A stretch of 56,387 bases of DNA from Streptomyces scabichelini. GTDB taxonomy: Bacteria > Actinomycetota > Actinomycetes > Streptomycetales > Streptomycetaceae. Each line of letters begins with the position of its first letter. Positions within the stretch are counted from its first letter, which is position 1. A model generated the notes under the pieces. The model had not been told where the DNA came from. It did not search any database and saw only the letters and a program-made list of their open reading frames with translations. Positions 15,405 to 22,791 of the stretch are shown here, piece after piece. The position numbers and the translations under genes were made by a program. The DNA lies in NCBI RefSeq assembly GCF_011045015.1, contig NZ_JAAKZY010000045.1:1-56387 (forward strand), written 5' to 3'.

Positions 15405-17540
15405 GTGAACCAGAACATCCGAGTACGGGCGGCAGGAGCGGGCGCGGCTCTGGCCGTGGCCGCGACAGGGATCATGACGCCGGGCGCGGCGGCAGCTCCC
15501 GCCGGAGCCGACGACGTCACCGCGGCGGTGCTCGCCGGGCGCGACGTGACGCTCGACGGCGACACGGTGGTGACCGTGCCGGCCGGGAAGACGACGTACA
15601 ACGGGGTGTTCCGGGGCGAGGGCACGCTCACCGTGCGCGGCAGCGGAACCCTGATCCTGACCAGGGACAGCGACTTCACGCTGCCGAAGTCCCGGCAGCG
15701 GCAAGCGGTGCGGACGCAGGGCGGCAATCACCCGTATGTCACCACGGCCAACCCGGACCCGCCCGCGATCACGGTCGAGCGCGGCGCGACCCTGCAGTAC
15801 GGCAACGGCGGGACGACCGGGCTGATCGGCCACTTCCCGTACAACACTCCGGCGTTCCGGCTCAACCAGGACAACATCCGGGTCGACGGCACCCTGCGGC
15901 TCTCCCTGAAGAGCGCCTACAACCTGGGCACCATCAGCGGCTCCGGACTGATCACCCAGCCGAGGTTCCTCTGGGGCACCTGGGACCTGTCGGGCGCCCA
16001 CTCCTTCTCCGGCGTGATCGACAACGGCACGCAGGTGAACGCCGGACGCCCGGAGTTCGCGACGTCGCTGCCGAACGTGCGCAAGATCCTCAACCAGGGC
16101 ACGTACACCGTGGACACCCCGCTGGGCCAGACCGTCACCATGGGCATGGACTTCTACCAGCGGGAATACGGCAGCGACATCAACGTGCAGTCGCGGCCGG
16201 GGAGCAAGGTCGTCCTGACCGGCCAGTACAGCTGGTCGAACCAGGGCGGCGACACCAACCCCTCGCTCAGCGACCCGGCGCTGAACTGGACGCCCGCGCG
16301 GAAGAACATCAACAAGCGCGGCACCAACATCAAGGGCGCCAACGTCCAATGGGGCGACGGCACCACGAACAAGATCTTCATGCCGGGTACCGCCGAGACC
16401 GTATACATCAACCTGCTGGCGGCCAGGTCCCGCTCGCTGCTCACGTTCGACTACAACGGCCCAGTGACGCTGGGCGCGCCGATCGGCGGCGGCGTGTTCC
16501 ACGACACGCTGTCCGCGCCCGGCGCCGGGGACATCGTCATCAAGGGGACGACGGGCAACGACGTCACCTTCGCCGCCGTCCAGTACTACAACGGCTCGAC
16601 GACGGTCGAGAAGGGTGCGGTACTGCGGCTGGGCAGCGGCAAGTCCGGCGGCGACGGTGGCCTGTACACCAAGGGCGACCTCTACAAGGTCGCCAACAAC
16701 GGCTCGCTGGTACTCCGCAACACCGCCAAGCCGCTCGTCCTGTCCAAGATCAGCGGCAGCGGTTCGCTCACGCAGTCGGGTGCCGCCACGACGACGCTGA
16801 CGAGTGGCGTGACCTACACGGGCACGACGACCGTCACGAAGGGCACGCTCGCGCTCGACGGGGCGAGTCTGGCGCGCAGCAAGGGGATCCGGCTCACTTC
16901 GCCGGGCGCGCGGCTGGATGTGCGCAAGGCGAGCGGGCGGGCGCTGAACCTGACCACGTCCCTGTCCGGCAAGGGCAAGGTCGTCGGGACGGTGACGAAT
17001 ACGGGCACGGGGAAGGTCGCCGGTGGGGTGACGGTGACCGGGGATTACACGCAGGGCGGGGGCGGTCAACTGACCGTGAAGGGCAAGGCGTTGAAGGTCG
17101 GCGGCGCACTGCGGCTGGGCGGGAAGCTCGTGGTCGAGCCGGCCTCCGCGACTGCTGGGACTCCTTCGAAGACGGTCACCGTGATCGACCACACCGGCAA
17201 GGCGAAGACGAGCGGCACCTTCAAGGGACTGAAGGAAGGCGCCAAGGTCAAGGCGGGGAAGACCGAGTACCGGATCAGCTACCGCGGCGGCGACGGCAAC
17301 GACGTCGTCCTGACCACCGCGGGCAGCAGCGCGAGCCCTTCAGCGACCTCACGCGCCGCCGCGGACTCCGCCGCCCCGAAGGTCGCGGTCACCGAGAACG
17401 CGAGCAGTGAGAATTCCGTCCCGCTCGCGTGGTGGGTGGCCGGGGCGGCACTGGGGTTCCTGGCCACCCTGATCGTGCCGGTGACCAGGCGGAGGCGTAC
17501 GGGACGTACAGGGAGAAGGGGTGGACGGCATGCTGCGTGA
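15405..17540 (+). CDS. Secreted, membrane-anchored beta-helix protein with autotransporter-like repeats
   Basis: 711 residues from GTG 15405; the ribosome site is weak and the start uncertain. A Sec signal (GAGAALAVAATGIM) leads into beta-strand repeats rich in G, T, N and V, such as FRGEGTLTVRGSGTLIL and YNGSTTVEKGAVLRLGS. The latter resembles passenger-associated repeats of autotransporters (PATR-like). The C terminus has a Ser/Ala-rich linker, one transmembrane helix (WWVAGAALGFLATLIVPV) and an Arg-rich tail, so it is held at the membrane facing out, with no LPxTG. It is divergent from the arabinogalactan operon and shares its control region, so it may bind polysaccharide at the cell surface. 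No catalytic motif was recognised. Confidence 0.75.
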   Translation: MNQNIRVRAAGAGAALAVAATGIMTPGAAAAPAGADDVTAAVLAGRDVTLDGDTVVTVPAGKTTYNGVFRGEGTLTVRGSGTLILTRDSDFTLPKSRQRQAVRTQGGNHPYVTTANPDPPAITVERGATLQYGNGGTTGLIGHFPYNTPAFRLNQDNIRVDGTLRLSLKSAYNLGTISGSGLITQPRFLWGTWDLSGAHSFSGVIDNGTQVNAGRPEFATSLPNVRKILNQGTYTVDTPLGQTVTMGMDFYQREYGSDINVQSRPGSKVVLTGQYSWSNQGGDTNPSLSDPALNWTPARKNINKRGTNIKGANVQWGDGTTNKIFMPGTAETVYINLLAARSRSLLTFDYNGPVTLGAPIGGGVFHDTLSAPGAGDIVIKGTTGNDVTFAAVQYYNGSTTVEKGAVLRLGSGKSGGDGGLYTKGDLYKVANNGSLVLRNTAKPLVLSKISGSGSLTQSGAATTTLTSGVTYTGTTTVTKGTLALDGASLARSKGIRLTSPGARLDVRKASGRALNLTTSLSGKGKVVGTVTNTGTGKVAGGVTVTGDYTQGGGGQLTVKGKALKVGGALRLGGKLVVEPASATAGTPSKTVTVIDHTGKAKTSGTFKGLKEGAKVKAGKTEYRISYRGGDGNDVVLTTAGSSASPSATSRAAADSAAPKVAVTENASSENSVPLAWWVAGAALGFLATLIVPVTRRRRTGRTGRRGGRHAA

Positions 17541-17627
17541 ACCTTCGTGGACGGTTCGCTTGCGCTCCGGTGGGTGGCTCGCGTGAGGCGGGCCAGATCG
17601 TCGAATTGGCGTCTGCCTCGGGACGCC

Positions 17628-18542
17628 TTAGCCGGTTCGCTCTTCCCGGACCAGGTTCGACACTTTCCGGGCCGCGCGCAGATAGTCGAGTACCAGCGGG
17701 CGGTGGTCGCCGGTGCGGGCGGCGAGCGCGAGTCTGCTGGGTGAGAGGCCGTGGACCGGGCGGGTGACGACACCGCCCAGGCTGATCAGGGGCGCGTTCC
17801 CGACCGCGACCAGGCACACGCCACGGCCGTCCACCAGTGCCTCGTACGTCTCCTCCGTGCTCGCGATCTCGGCTCCGATACGCGGCGGGCGGCCGGCCCG
17901 TTCGTCGAGGGCGAGCCAGTAGTCGCGCAGCACGCCGGCGCTCTTCGGCAGGGCGAGGAACGGTTCGTCCAGCAGATCGGCGAAGTCGACGGACCTCCGC
18001 GCCGCGAGGGGGTGCGTCTCCGCGAGGGCGACGAGGCGCGCTTCCTCGGCGACCACGACGTACGTATAACGGTCGAGGTCAGGGACGGGCAGCCAGACAT
18101 ACGCCACGTCGACCGAGCCGTCCGCGAGCCCGGCGGTGGGATCGTCCCAGCCGATCTGCCGCAGCCGCACGGTGGCTTCGGGGTGCGCTTCGGTGAACCG
18201 GGAGCGGATGGCGGGGAGGAGGCCGCCGCGTGCGGGACTGGTGCTCATGCCGACTAGAAGGACGGCGGCCTGCTCGGCCTTGGCGCGCTCGATCACGTCC
18301 TGGGCTTCGTGCCAGGCGGCGAGGACACTACGGGCGTACGGCAACAGCGCCGAGCCCACCGGTGTCAGCCGTACTCCCTGGCTGTCCCGCTCGAACAGCG
18401 GCGCGCCCAACTGCCGCTCCAGCGCCCTGACCTGCTTGCTCAGGGCGGGCTGCGAGACGTACAACCGCTCGGCGGCCCGGGTGAAGTGGAGCTCCTCGGC
18501 GACCGCGACGAAGTACCTCAGATCTCTGCCGTGCACGTCCAT
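17628..18542 (-). CDS. LysR family transcriptional regulator
   Basis: 304 residues. The winged helix-turn-helix is classical: LRYFVAVAEELHFTRAAERL then VSQPALSKQVRALERQLGAPLF. A periplasmic-binding-like effector domain follows from about residue 90. The gene is divergent from the short-chain dehydrogenase at 18635. Its start codon lies within the 15-bp palindrome at 18541-18555, so binding there would control both genes. The effector is probably a substrate or product of the dehydrogenase. Confidence 0.92.
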   Translation of the reverse strand: MDVHGRDLRYFVAVAEELHFTRAAERLYVSQPALSKQVRALERQLGAPLFERDSQGVRLTPVGSALLPYARSVLAAWHEAQDVIERAKAEQAAVLLVGMSTSPARGGLLPAIRSRFTEAHPEATVRLRQIGWDDPTAGLADGSVDVAYVWLPVPDLDRYTYVVVAEEARLVALAETHPLAARRSVDFADLLDEPFLALPKSAGVLRDYWLALDERAGRPPRIGAEIASTEETYEALVDGRGVCLVAVGNAPLISLGGVVTRPVHGLSPSRLALAARTGDHRPLVLDYLRAARKVSNLVREERTG

Positions 18543-18555
18543 AACCCACGGTTAT
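18541..18555. promoter_or_regulatory. LysR box ATAACC-cac-GGTTAT
   Basis: A perfect 6-3-6 palindrome that satisfies T-N11-A (T18542, A18554). It overlaps the first codon of the lysR gene, which suggests strong autorepression and control of the divergent dehydrogenase. The other LysR/oxidoreductase pair has a box of identical geometry at 26094. Confidence 0.65.
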
Positions 18556-18634
18556 CACGACGGGTCTTGGACGGACCACCGGGTTGGCGGACAAGCTTGT
18601 AGGCACAGAGAGCCGACCGAGCGAGGAGCTTGAG

Positions 18635-19462
18635 ATGAGCAGGGTATGGCTGGTGACGGGCGCGAACAGCGGCTTCGGGCGGGCGATCACCGAGGCGGCG
18701 GTCGCGGCGGGGGACGTCGTGGTGGCCACCGCGCGCCGTCCGGCCACGCTGGACGACCTGGTCACGGCGCATCCCGACCAGGTGGAGGCGCTGGCCCTGG
18801 ATGTCACCGACGTCGCCGGGATCGAGGCGACCGTACGGGATGTCGTGGAGCGCCACGGGCGGATCGACGTGCTGGTCAACAACGCGGGCCGCAGCCACGT
18901 CGGCGCCTTCGAGGAGACCACGGACACGGAACTGCGGGACCTCTTCGACGTGCACGTCTTCGGGCCCGCCGCCCTGGTCCGCGCCGTCCTGCCGCACATG
19001 CGCGACCGTCGCTCCGGGGCGATCGTGCAGCTGAGCAGCATGGGCGGTCAGCTGTCGTTCGCCGGATTCTCCGCGTACAGCGGGACGAAGTTCGCGCTGG
19101 AGGGGATGTCGGAGGCGCTGGCGGACGAGGTCCGGCCGTACGGCATCAAGGTGCTGATCGTCGAGCCGGGCGCCTTCCGGACCGGTCTGTTCGGCAACAT
19201 CAGCGCCAGCGCGGAGCTCGACGCGTACGCCGACACGGTGGGCCCGACGCGCCGCATGGTCGCCACCAGCGACGGCAGCCAGCCCGGCGACCCGGCCAAG
19301 GCCGCGGCCGCGATCGTCACCGCGCTGGAGGCCGAGGCGACTCCGTTGCGGTTGCCGTTGGGCGATGACGCCGTGGATGCCGTGGTCGGGCATCTGGACG
19401 GGGTGCGCGCGGAGATCGCCGCGTGGGAGAAGGTCACCCGGGCGACGGCGTTCAGCGACTGA
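18635..19462 (+). CDS. Short-chain dehydrogenase/reductase
   Basis: 275 residues from ATG 18635, which has GAGGAG upstream. The nucleotide-binding TGANSGFG motif is at the N terminus, with TARRP after beta-2 favouring NADP(H). NNAGRSHVG, QLSSMGGQ (catalytic Ser) and YSGTKFALE (catalytic Tyr and Lys) complete a classical SDR. It resembles the oxidoreductases commonly paired with LysR regulators in Streptomyces. The substrate is unknown. Expression is likely set by the divergent LysR protein. Confidence 0.9.
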   Translation: MSRVWLVTGANSGFGRAITEAAVAAGDVVVATARRPATLDDLVTAHPDQVEALALDVTDVAGIEATVRDVVERHGRIDVLVNNAGRSHVGAFEETTDTELRDLFDVHVFGPAALVRAVLPHMRDRRSGAIVQLSSMGGQLSFAGFSAYSGTKFALEGMSEALADEVRPYGIKVLIVEPGAFRTGLFGNISASAELDAYADTVGPTRRMVATSDGSQPGDPAKAAAAIVTALEAEATPLRLPLGDDAVDAVVGHLDGVRAEIAAWEKVTRATAFSD

Positions 19463-19463
19463 G

Positions 19464-19570
19464 GGATCAGTGGCTGCGGCTGAGGCCTCAGTGGCTGCGG
19501 CTGCGGCGTCAATGGCTGCGGCTGCGGCTGCGGCTCAGTGGCTGCGGCCGTGCGGCTCAGCGGCTGCGGC
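19464..19570. repeat. Tandem CAGTGGCTGCGGCTG repeats
   Basis: About six degenerate copies of a TGGCTGCGGCTG(CGG) unit fill the gap between the dehydrogenase and the convergent kinase-like gene. They run into the last codons of the latter and encode its SRSR end. Confidence 0.6.
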
Positions 19571-20900
19571 TGAAGCCGAGTTCCGTCGCGAGCCCGCGGG
19601 CCTCTCGTGCCCAGTCCGCCAGGAAGGCCAGCACCACGCCCCGCTCGCGGTAGTGGTGCTCGGCCTCCACGGTGCGGCCGCCGCCGTAGTCGAGCTGCTG
19701 GGCGTCGCTCGCGCGGGACAGCATCAGGGCGGTGAGCCAGTCGTACTTCACGGCGGAGGCGCACACGCCGAGCCGTACGATCCGTTCGTCGCCCTGCCAG
19801 CCGCTTTCGCGCAGGCCCCGTACGTAGCCCTCGTACACGGCGGTCGCCAGCTCGGGCAGCCGGGCGGCGGGCAGGAACCGGTCGAAGATGGTGTCGGGGA
19901 TGTAGTTGCCGATGTCCTCGCCGAGCGCGCCGTCACCCGCGAACGCCCAGTCGAACAGCACGCTTCGGCCGCGGTGCGGCGAGGTGAGGTTGGCCGGCCA
20001 CTGGTCGAGATGGCTGAAGACACGGGGCAACGATTCCATGACCCGCAGGAACCACTCACGTTCGTGATGCAGCCGCACCATGTCCTCGCGGAGGCCTGCG
20101 GGGAAGTGGTCGCGTACGAGCGGCTGCCGCCAGGCGGTGTCGTCGTCGAGCAGTTCCCGGCCGGTCGTCTGGGCTGCGGTGTAGTCGCGGAGGAAGCGGC
20201 GGCTGAGCCACGAGTGGTCGAGGGGTGGGCCGTCCGGGCCTCCCCGGCCGTCCGGGCCTCCCCGGCCGTCCGAGCTGGCCGGGCTAGCCGGGCCGTCCAG
20301 GCCATCCGAGCTGTCCAGGCCATCCGAGCTGTCCAGGCCTTCCGAGGTGGCCGAGCTGGCCGGGCTAGCCGGGCCGTCCGAGCCATCCGAGCTGTCCAGG
20401 CCGTCCGAGCGGGCCGGGCTAGTCGGGCTAGCCCAGCCGTCCGCAAGGGCCGTGCCGTGGGCTGCGCCCAGGCGTCGGGCGTGCGCCGCGTGGGCCTCTG
20501 TGGACCAGCCCGTGGCCGGTTCGCCCCTCACGTCCTCCAGCCACAACGCCACGTCGCCGTCGGGGCGTTCGACGGAGGCGAGCAGCTCGGGCGCGGTGAT
20601 GCCCCACGGCTCCCAGGCCCGGGCGACGCCCTCCTCGTACACGTACGCCTCACGCCGCCAGAAGTTCCAGTGGCGCGGGTCCTCCGAGGCCGCCCAGGTC
20701 TCGGTGGTGTCCTTGCCCCGGGTCAGCACCTTCAGCACGGCCGACCGCTCGCCTGCGGTCACGCGCCAGACGCCTGCGGTGACGCCGTTCCTCGGGTTGT
20801 GCGTGAGGGGCGTGAACTTGGCGCGTTCGGGCGGCACTTGGAATATCTCCCGGACTTCGTCCGCGAGTTGGGGGGAGGTTGAGGCGGCGGCTTCGGGCAT
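19557..20900 (-). CDS. Aminoglycoside phosphotransferase-family protein with in-frame repeat insertion
   Basis: 447 residues. The kinase-like APH fold is indicated by VWRVTAGERSAVLKVL (ATP-binding Lys), FSHLDQWPANLT (catalytic HxDxxxxN) and VLFDWAFAGDGALGEDIGNY (metal-binding Asp). Typical members have about 300-370 residues; the excess is a low-complexity insertion around residues 155-225 made of SDGLDSSDG and GPASPASS units, placed between the N- and C-lobes. Such proteins phosphorylate small hydroxylated molecules, and most are not resistance enzymes. The insertion matches the DNA repeat at 20225-20440. The C-terminal codons arise from another repeat tract. Confidence 0.8.
   Translation of the reverse strand: MPEAAASTSPQLADEVREIFQVPPERAKFTPLTHNPRNGVTAGVWRVTAGERSAVLKVLTRGKDTTETWAASEDPRHWNFWRREAYVYEEGVARAWEPWGITAPELLASVERPDGDVALWLEDVRGEPATGWSTEAHAAHARRLGAAHGTALADGWASPTSPARSDGLDSSDGSDGPASPASSATSEGLDSSDGLDSSDGLDGPASPASSDGRGGPDGRGGPDGPPLDHSWLSRRFLRDYTAAQTTGRELLDDDTAWRQPLVRDHFPAGLREDMVRLHHEREWFLRVMESLPRVFSHLDQWPANLTSPHRGRSVLFDWAFAGDGALGEDIGNYIPDTIFDRFLPAARLPELATAVYEGYVRGLRESGWQGDERIVRLGVCASAVKYDWLTALMLSRASDAQQLDYGGGRTVEAEHHYRERGVVLAFLADWAREARGLATELGFSRSR
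20225..20440. repeat. Minisatellite-like repeat within the kinase-like gene
   Basis: The units are 18 nt (CCATCCGAGCTGTCCAGG and GTCCGGGCCTCCCCGGCC) and 27 nt (starting GAGCTGGCCGGGCTAGC), each present two to three times. All are multiples of 9 nt, so changes in copy number keep the reading frame. Confidence 0.75.
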
Positions 20901-21049
20901 GCGGCGATCTTAGGATCCGGGGCGGTTCGGGGGCGAGTGTGCGTGGGTGGGTACGGGGCCGCACCCCGGCCGCAGCGGCAGCGCACCGGCGGCACACCTG
21001 CAGCGCACCGGCGGCCGAAAAATCCGGGCGGGCGCCGCCCCGCCCCTGC

Positions 21050-21055
21050 TACCGT
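21050..21055 (+). promoter_or_regulatory. -10 element TACCGT of a leaderless promoter
   Basis: TACCGT ends 7 nt before ATG 21063, which puts the expected transcription start at or next to the A of the leader peptide start codon. No Shine-Dalgarno sequence precedes that ATG (ccccgc), consistent with leaderless translation. No clear -35 was found. Confidence 0.45.
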
Positions 21056-21062
21056 CCCCCGC

Positions 21063-21113
21063 ATGAAGCGCGCCCACATGACGACGACGCCGGAGAGTGT
21101 CCCGGCGCGCTGA
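21063..21113 (+). CDS. Threonine leader peptide of an attenuator
   Basis: A 16-residue reading frame, MKRAHMTTTPESVPAR, with three consecutive ACG threonine codons at 21081-21089. It is followed 13 nt later by a 15-bp perfect hairpin and then by a threonyl-tRNA synthetase-like gene. A small hairpin GCCGG-N8-CCGGC (21089-21106) begins at the last Thr codon and could act as the pause stem. Its second strand (CCCGG) could alternatively pair with CCGGG of the terminator stem. This is the layout of ribosome-mediated attenuation: slow decoding of Thr codons would favour read-through. The function is inferred; the arrangement is visible. Confidence 0.6.
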   Translation: MKRAHMTTTPESVPAR

Positions 21114-21126
21114 ACGATGAGTCAGT

Positions 21127-21160
21127 CCGAAGCCCCGGGGCGAGTGCCCCGGGGCTTCGG
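21127..21160 (+). terminator. Attenuator hairpin upstream of the ThrRS-like gene
   Basis: Perfect 15-bp arms CCGAAGCCCCGGGGC and GCCCCGGGGCTTCGG around a GAGT loop. A strong transcription terminator without a U-tract lies between the Thr leader peptide (stop at 21113) and the structural gene at 21221. Confidence 0.75.
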
Positions 21161-21220
21161 CTTGTGCGGGGGTCACTCGGCCGGAGCCGTCCATGATCCG
21201 TCCGTGAGGAGATCACCGCC

Positions 21221-22501
21221 ATGAACGACCACCGCAAACTCGGCCGTGAGCTGGGCCTGTTCGACACCGACCCGCTGATCGGGGCGGGGCTGCCGTACTG
21301 GTTGCCCGACGGCGCGGTCGTACGCCACACCCTGGAGGAGTACATCCGCACCGCGGAGCGGGAGGCGGGCTACCAGCACGTGTACTCGCCGGTGCTGGGC
21401 AAGCGGGAGCTGTACGAGATCTCGGGTCACTGGTCGCACTACAGCGACGACATGTTCCCGCCGATGGAGCTGGGCCGGGAACCGGACGGGGAGCAGGCCA
21501 GGGAACAACAGGACGGGGGACAACAGGCCAGGGAACAAGTCGTGCTGCGCCCCAGCCTGTGTCCCCATCACGCGGTCATCTACCGCTCGCGCACCCACAG
21601 CTACCGCGAACTCCCCCTCCGCATGGCCGAGTTGGGCGACATGTACCGCTCCGAGCTGTCCGGCGTACTCGGCGGACTCACCCGCGTACGGGCCATCCAC
21701 CTCAACGACGCGCACATCTTCTGCACCCTGGAGCAGGTCGCCGACGAGGCCGGGGCGGCGCTGGAGATGATCCGGCGGGCGTACGAGGCGCTCGGCCTCA
21801 CCCCGGAGCGCTACCGGCTCTCGCTGCCGGGGCCCGGCGGAAAGTACGTCGCCGCTCCCGAGCTGTGGGAGCGGTCCACCGCGCTGCTCACCGAGGTCCT
21901 GGATCGCTCCGGTCTGCCGTACGAGGCGGCCGACGGCGAGGCCGCGTTCTACGGGCCGAAGATCGACGTCCAGGTCGTCGACGGCGCCGGCCGGGAGTCC
22001 ACCCTGTCCACCGTCCAGATCGACTTCCACCAGCCGGGGCGTTTCGACCTGCACTACATCGGTGCCGACGGCGCGAAACACCGTCCCGTCATGGTCCACC
22101 GCAGCATCATCGGCAGCGTGGAACGAGCCGTCGCGCATCTCATCGAGGAGCACGGCGGTGCCTTCCCGGCCTGGCTCGCCCCGACCCAGGTGGTGATCCT
22201 TCCCGTTTCCGCCGCCGAGTTGCCGAATGCCGTCGCGCTCGCGGGGCGTTGTTCTCGCCGCGGACTGCGGGCCGAGATCGCCGGACCGGATCGCGGCAGC
22301 CTGGGCGCCCGGATCCGGGAGGCCCGCCTCGTGCCGTACCAGGCGGTGATCGGCGCCAAGGAGTCCGCCGACGATCTCGTCGCGGTGCGACTGCGGGACG
22401 GCCGTCGCCTCGACCCTTTGCCTGCCGAGGACGCCCTCGGCCGGATCGGTTCGCTGGTCGACGCCCACCGAACCGATCTGTGGGACGAACCGACCGGCTG
22501 A
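21221..22501 (+). CDS. Threonyl-tRNA synthetase-like protein, catalytic core and anticodon domain only
   Basis: 426 residues against about 640-660 for bacterial ThrRS; the N-terminal TGS and editing domains are missing. The class II core is present: LRPSLCPHH (zinc Cys114), YRSELSGVLGGL (motif 2 Arg143), NDAHIFC (zinc His165) and VMVHRSIIGSVER (zinc His293, motif 3). The usual TQDDAH reads HLNDAH, so the Gln that contacts threonine is replaced by Leu. Residues about 300-410 are the anticodon-binding domain (VVILPVSAAE). An in-frame 30-bp duplication gives a Gln/Glu-rich loop at residues 86-106. GAGGAG precedes the ATG. It is probably a paralog beside a full-length housekeeping ThrRS: resistance to a ThrRS inhibitor or a special aminoacylation role are options. 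Confidence 0.85.
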   Translation: MNDHRKLGRELGLFDTDPLIGAGLPYWLPDGAVVRHTLEEYIRTAEREAGYQHVYSPVLGKRELYEISGHWSHYSDDMFPPMELGREPDGEQAREQQDGGQQAREQVVLRPSLCPHHAVIYRSRTHSYRELPLRMAELGDMYRSELSGVLGGLTRVRAIHLNDAHIFCTLEQVADEAGAALEMIRRAYEALGLTPERYRLSLPGPGGKYVAAPELWERSTALLTEVLDRSGLPYEAADGEAAFYGPKIDVQVVDGAGRESTLSTVQIDFHQPGRFDLHYIGADGAKHRPVMVHRSIIGSVERAVAHLIEEHGGAFPAWLAPTQVVILPVSAAELPNAVALAGRCSRRGLRAEIAGPDRGSLGARIREARLVPYQAVIGAKESADDLVAVRLRDGRRLDPLPAEDALGRIGSLVDAHRTDLWDEPTG

Positions 22502-22582
22502 TCCCGGGGGCGGGCGGTCCGCATTGTGGGCAAACTGTTCATGGCCTGGGCGCACCAGGGCGTCGGGCGCCTATTCGACTGA

Positions 22583-22622
22583 GTGGCCTTGGTCAAGTCC
22601 GGTGCGGTATCGCGCCCCTAAG
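22583..22622 (+). repeat. Short dispersed repeat, related copy at 9311-9350
   Basis: GGCCTTGGTCAAGTCCGGTG then CGGTATCGCGCCCCTA here closely matches GGCCTTGATGAGTTCCGGTG then CAGTATCGCGCCCTAT at 9313. Both lie just beyond the end or start of a gene. Function unknown. Confidence 0.45.
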
Positions 22623-22690
22623 CGAGTTTGGCCTCATGCGAAGCGTCGTCGACTCGGCCGCGCATCCCGGATGTACAGGGAGGGGCGCTC

Positions 22691-22731
22691 CGGTCTCCCA
22701 TTGTGGTGCGCCGCACCACAATGGGAGACCG
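22691..22731. repeat. Perfect 19-bp inverted repeat with 3-nt loop
   Basis: Arm CGGTCTCCCATTGTGGTGC (22691-22709), loop GCC (22710-22712), and the exact reverse complement to 22731. It lies 60 bp upstream of the TetR gene and about 190 bp after the ThrRS gene. It could terminate ThrRS transcription or act as a large operator. The length and lack of mismatches are unusual. Confidence 0.8.
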
Positions 22732-22754
22732 TTCCCACTTGGATCAACGCACTA

Positions 22755-22775
22755 ATTTGGGACGGCGCTCCAAAT
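22755..22775. promoter_or_regulatory. TetR-type operator ATTTGG-N9-CCAAAT
   Basis: A 21-bp imperfect palindrome (ATTTGGGACG versus ATTTGGAGCG on the other strand), 16 bp before the TetR start. It probably covers the core promoter and serves autoregulation. Confidence 0.5.
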
Positions 22776-22791
22776 GTGTCATGGTGGTGGC

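Noticed and set aside
13694..17410. Very long plus-strand open frame of more than 1200 codons across the arabinofuranosidase and beta-helix genes
   Set aside because: It is antisense to one gene and out of frame in the other, with Arg/Gly/Val-rich composition typical of non-coding frames in GC-rich DNA. No domain is recognisable.
20225..20440. Possible CRISPR-like array
   Set aside because: Units are short, contiguous and in frame within a coding gene, with no unique spacers and no cas genes nearby.
19557..20900. Aminoglycoside resistance gene
   Set aside because: The APH fold is shared by many kinases. No drug-specific motifs or resistance context were seen, so only the family is called.
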